9,163 nt of DNA from an uncultured Alistipes sp. (lineage in GTDB: Bacteria; Bacteroidota; Bacteroidia; Bacteroidales; Rikenellaceae): positions 1-9,163 of the forward strand of contig USCH01000041.1 in NCBI GenBank assembly GCA_900553175.1, in the 5' to 3' direction. Below the pieces are notes generated by a model, which was given only the letters and a program-made list of their open reading frames with translations, was not told the origin of the DNA and did no database searches. This document shows positions 6,897-9,163 of the stretch, piece after piece (position 1 is the stretch's first letter; each line of letters opens with the position of its first letter). The position numbers and the translations under genes were made by a program.

Positions 6897-7475
6897 TCAC
6901 CCGCCGAAAACCGAGCGAAACATCGCGGCGTAGACGGCCGCCTTCTTCTCGAGCGCCATCGGATAGGCCCGCGACGAGGAGGGCATCCGCCAGAGTTGCA
7001 GTTCGCGGCCCGCGACGGTGCAGCATGTGTGTCCGCCTACGCCGGGAGTGTCGGCTCCCAGGGCGCGGCACATCGTGTCGGCGGCCTTCTGTCCGGTTGC
7101 GACCACCGTGCGGCAAAGGGGAATGCGCGCGAGCAGAGCCGGCAGATCGACCTCGCGCACCACTTGAAGAAAATTGTCCGACGCATTGTCTTTCAGTCGG
7201 ATCACCTCGGCAGCCGTATCGTAGAGCGCAATGCCCTGCTGCATCAGGAAGCTCTCGATCGCTTCCCGGTCGAAGGCCCGGCCTCCGTCGGCGAGGAAAT
7301 GGTTCCGGTCGCCGAAAAACACCTCGCCGTAGATGCGCCACATGTCGTTCTGGAGGTTGGGATAGAAAAACTCCATCGACCAGCGGCGCCGCTGGGGCGG
7401 AAAACTCCCCAGCATGAGCAGACGGGCATTCTCCGGCAGAAAAGGTTCGAGTGGATGGAGTTCGGTCGGGAGCAT
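6897..7475 (-). CDS. Uracil/hypoxanthine-DNA glycosylase superfamily protein
   Basis: This 192-residue protein belongs to the uracil-DNA glycosylase superfamily, closest to the Mug / family-6 hypoxanthine-DNA glycosylase side. Such enzymes cut the N-glycosidic bond of a deaminated base to start base-excision repair. Motif 1 is LMLGSFPP (20-27), which lacks the catalytic Asp of family-1 Ung (GQDPYH). The stretch FYPNLQNDMWRIYG (37-50) corresponds to the HPRNxFW region of family 6, so N43 is a candidate active-site residue. ALYDTAAEVIRLKDNASDN (83-101) is the next conserved block. MPSSSRAYP (164-172) is the motif-2 DNA-intercalation loop, matching the LPSTSP of relatives. The length is normal. 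The ATG at 7475 is preceded by a promoter 27 bp upstream. Whether uracil, hypoxanthine or another base is removed cannot be read from the sequence. Confidence 0.85.
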   Translation of the reverse strand: MLPTELHPLEPFLPENARLLMLGSFPPQRRRWSMEFFYPNLQNDMWRIYGEVFFGDRNHFLADGGRAFDREAIESFLMQQGIALYDTAAEVIRLKDNASDNFLQVVREVDLPALLARIPLCRTVVATGQKAADTMCRALGADTPGVGGHTCCTVAGRELQLWRMPSSSRAYPMALEKKAAVYAAMFRSVFGG

Positions 7476-7502
7476 GGTCGTGAATCAGGCGATTCGAAAA
7501 TA

Positions 7503-7533
7503 CGAAGATAGTCGTTTTTTTCGGTTCGGGCAA
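7503..7533 (-). promoter_or_regulatory. Probable promoter of the glycosylase gene
   Basis: On the minus strand TATCTTCG (7503-7510) differs from TAnnTTTG at one base. A TTG at 7531-7533 lies exactly 20 bp upstream, the same spacing as at gyrB. The TTG is the loop of a small perfect palindrome, CGGG-CAA-CCCG on the + strand (7527-7537). A second near-match (TATTTTCG, 7495-7502) lies closer to the ATG. Confidence 0.55.
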
Positions 7534-7610
7534 CCCGTTTTGCCTCCCGAGGCGGAAATTCTGTCCGCACGGCACCGCGGCGCCACCCTGCTTTCCGGGC
7601 GGTTCCTGCC

Positions 7611-7774
7611 AAAAACGTTCGCTGCCGCACACCTTTTCCCGCCTCGGCAGAGCCCGTGCAGGCACAGCTCTGCGCTCGGCTTATCGAAAACGTTCATCGT
7701 CATGCACCTTTTCTCGCCTCGGCATAGCCCGTGCAAGCACGGCTCTGCGCTCGGCTTATCGAAAACGTTCATCG
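7611..7774. repeat. 75-bp tandem repeat with conserved hairpin
   Basis: Two copies with a 75-bp period (7630-7704 and 7705-7774) differ at only 4 of the first 70 positions. A degenerate tail of a third copy is at 7611-7629 (AAAACGTTC, also offset by 75 bp). Each copy holds a stem-loop: arms at 7647-7653/7667-7673 and 7722-7728/7742-7748, with an inner GTG/CAC stem. One inner pair is C-G in one copy and a T-G wobble in the other when read on the minus strand, so pairing is kept. The minus strand can be read through as a 25-residue protein repeat (MNVFDKPSAE...). This has no promoter or family resemblance and I do not call it a gene. The right copy runs into the end of the helicase gene. It is probably a member of a dispersed intergenic repeat family. 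The rest of the gap, 7538-7610, shows nothing I can name. Confidence 0.85.
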
Positions 7775-9163
7775 AAATTCACAAGGTAGAGCTTCTCGGT
7801 CGCGCGCGTGAGCGCCGTGTAGAGCCAGCGCAGCATGTCGCGCGTCATCTCCTCGTCGCCGAACAGACAGCGGTCGACGAAGACCGCCCGCCATTGTCCG
7901 CCCTGGGCCTTGTGGCACGTGACGGCATAGGCGAACTTGACCTGCAAGGCGTTGAAATGGGGATTCTCGCGGATCTCCTTGAAGCGCTTGATCCGGCTCC
8001 GGATGTCGGCGTAGTCCTTTTCCACCTCGCTGAAGAGGCGCGAGGACTCCTCGCGCGTGAGCGACGGCGACTCCGATGCGAGCGTGTCGAGCAGCACCTT
8101 GCACCCCAGGGGCGCATCGTCGTAGTCGGGAAACTCGATCTGCGCGTCGACGAAACGGAAGCCGTAGAACTCCTCGAAACGGCGGATGCGCCGCAGGCGC
8201 GCGATGTCGCCGTTGGCGATGAAGTTCATCGGACAGTCGTCGGTGTGTTCGGGGAAATAGTAGTTGTTCTTGACCACCATGAGCATGTCGCCGCTCTCGA
8301 TCTCCTCCTCGGCGCACAGCACGTTGCGGCGGATGCCCTCGTTGTAGCGGTTGGCGCGCTTGTTCGAACGGGTGATGACGATGGTCTCGTCGCGGCCGTA
8401 ACGGTCGTAGCACTCTTGCAGACGTTCGAGAAACTCGCCACCCTCGACCGCCTCGATGTCGGGAAAATCCAGTTCGAAACGGGGAATTTCGTAGATGCCC
8501 CGTTCGAGCATGCACCGCACGAGCGTGGCATTGAAGAGGATGCCCGACCGGGCCTGCTGGCGCACCACCTCGTCGAGGGTGGCGTAGACCGTTTCGCCGT
8601 AGCGGCTCACCACCGCGGGATCGAGCGCCGGACTGTGATCGGTCCCCACGGGCGGCAGCTGGGCGCTGTCGCCCACCAGCACCAGACGGCAGGCGCGTCC
8701 GCTGCGCACGTATTGCACCAGATCGCCCAGCAGCGAGCCGCTGCCGAACAGCGTCTCCCCCGAGCCGCCGTCCGAGAGCATCGAGGCCTCGTCGACGATG
8801 AAGACCGCGTCGCGTTCGGGATTGTGGCCGAGCGAAAACTTCGACTCGTACTCGGCATTGGTGCGCTGGCGGTAGATGCGTTTGTGGATGGTGAGCGCCT
8901 TTGCCCCCGCATAGCGGGCCAGCACCTTGGCCGCCCGTCCCGTAGGCGCCAGCAGCACGGTCCTGACCCCCACTTCGCCGAGGGCCGCGACCAGCGCCGC
9001 GATGAGCGTGGTCTTGCCCGTTCCGGCGAATCCGTTCAGCACGAAAATCTTCGTGAAATCGGTGTCGGCGAGGTATTCCGACAACATTTCTATGATTTTT
9101 TTTTGCCCGGGAGTTGTTTCGAAACAAATTTTGGCGTAAATTTGGGTCGCAATACGTGTGCTG
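7756..9163 (-). CDS. RecD/Pif1-like SF1B DNA helicase (5' end outside window)
   Basis: This is a superfamily 1B (RecD2/Pif1/Dda-like) ATP-dependent helicase, expected to move 5'-3' on single-stranded DNA in repair or replication. Counting from the ATG at 9087, motifs are: Walker A GFAGTGKTT (19-27), APTGRAAK (47-54), VDEAS (98-102), GDSAQLPPVG (139-148), TCHKAQGGQW (390-399) and YTALTRA (423-429). I extend the gene past that ATG because the frame stays open to the window edge, and the extra residues FETTPGQKK form the Q motif that belongs in front of Walker A. No ATG, GTG or TTG occurs in the extension, so the true start lies beyond the window. At least 469 residues are encoded, a normal size for the Bacteroidota family. 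There is no RecB or RecC neighbour, so it is not RecBCD RecD. The last codons (DERFR) and the TAA lie inside a tandem repeat copy. Confidence 0.9.
   Translation of the reverse strand, partial: STRIATQIYAKICFETTPGQKKIIEMLSEYLADTDFTKIFVLNGFAGTGKTTLIAALVAALGEVGVRTVLLAPTGRAAKVLARYAGAKALTIHKRIYRQRTNAEYESKFSLGHNPERDAVFIVDEASMLSDGGSGETLFGSGSLLGDLVQYVRSGRACRLVLVGDSAQLPPVGTDHSPALDPAVVSRYGETVYATLDEVVRQQARSGILFNATLVRCMLERGIYEIPRFELDFPDIEAVEGGEFLERLQECYDRYGRDETIVITRSNKRANRYNEGIRRNVLCAEEEIESGDMLMVVKNNYYFPEHTDDCPMNFIANGDIARLRRIRRFEEFYGFRFVDAQIEFPDYDDAPLGCKVLLDTLASESPSLTREESSRLFSEVEKDYADIRSRIKRFKEIRENPHFNALQVKFAYAVTCHKAQGGQWRAVFVDRCLFGDEEMTRDMLRWLYTALTRATEKLYLVNFDERFR

Noticed and set aside
7485..7772. 95-residue protein with a 25-residue repeat (MNVFDKPSAE...) on the - strand
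   Set aside because: A 75-bp repeat is divisible by three and so reads as a protein repeat automatically. It overlaps the glycosylase promoter and the helicase end, and the bases are better explained by hairpin conservation.
7630..7774. CRISPR array
   Set aside because: The units are directly adjacent 75-bp copies with no unique spacers, and there are no cas genes in the window.
1..9163. A single DNA-repair operon or new defence system (mutS, glycosylase, helicase, gyrB)
   Set aside because: Genes lie on both strands with separate promoters and terminators, and each is a common housekeeping family in Bacteroidota. No toxin, nuclease or integrase accompanies them.

Overview
The window looks like chromosomal core DNA from a high-GC member of the Bacteroidales, most likely an Alistipes-like gut bacterium. 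Three things point there. The encoded proteins resemble Bacteroidota versions of their families. Three promoters match the Bacteroidota pattern (TTG or T-rich element, about 20 bp, then TAnnTTTG). No start codon has a clear Shine-Dalgarno sequence. The genus is inferred from recalled protein similarity and base composition, not from a search.

Layout: the left third is read on the + strand. It holds mutS, cut at its 5' end by the window edge, and a YhbS-type GNAT acetyltransferase whose GTG start overlaps the mutS stop. A bidirectional hairpin terminator (3165-3200) separates this pair from a long run of minus-strand genes. From right to left in transcription order these are a RecD/Pif1-like SF1B helicase (cut at its 5' end by the right edge), a uracil/hypoxanthine-DNA-glycosylase superfamily protein, an FtsE-type ABC ATPase, gyrB and udk. 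The ftsE, gyrB and glycosylase genes each have a recognisable promoter. gyrB ends in a UUCG-loop terminator 71 bp before udk.

Functionally the window is housekeeping: mismatch repair, base-excision repair, supercoiling, a helicase, pyrimidine salvage and a divisome ABC ATPase. Several genes concern DNA maintenance, but they have separate promoters and terminators, so I do not read them as one system.

The less ordinary parts are non-coding. A 75-bp tandem repeat with a conserved hairpin (7611-7774) supplies the last codons and stop of the helicase gene. A 14-bp piece of that repeat recurs inside the ftsE promoter spacer. Two TTCCGGAA palindromes, 26 bp apart, sit in and just upstream of the gyrB promoter. 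I see no mobile element, CRISPR array, tRNA, rRNA or defence system, and no convincing new multi-gene system. All gene-free stretches are shorter than 300 bp; the longest (7476-7755) holds a promoter and the repeat.
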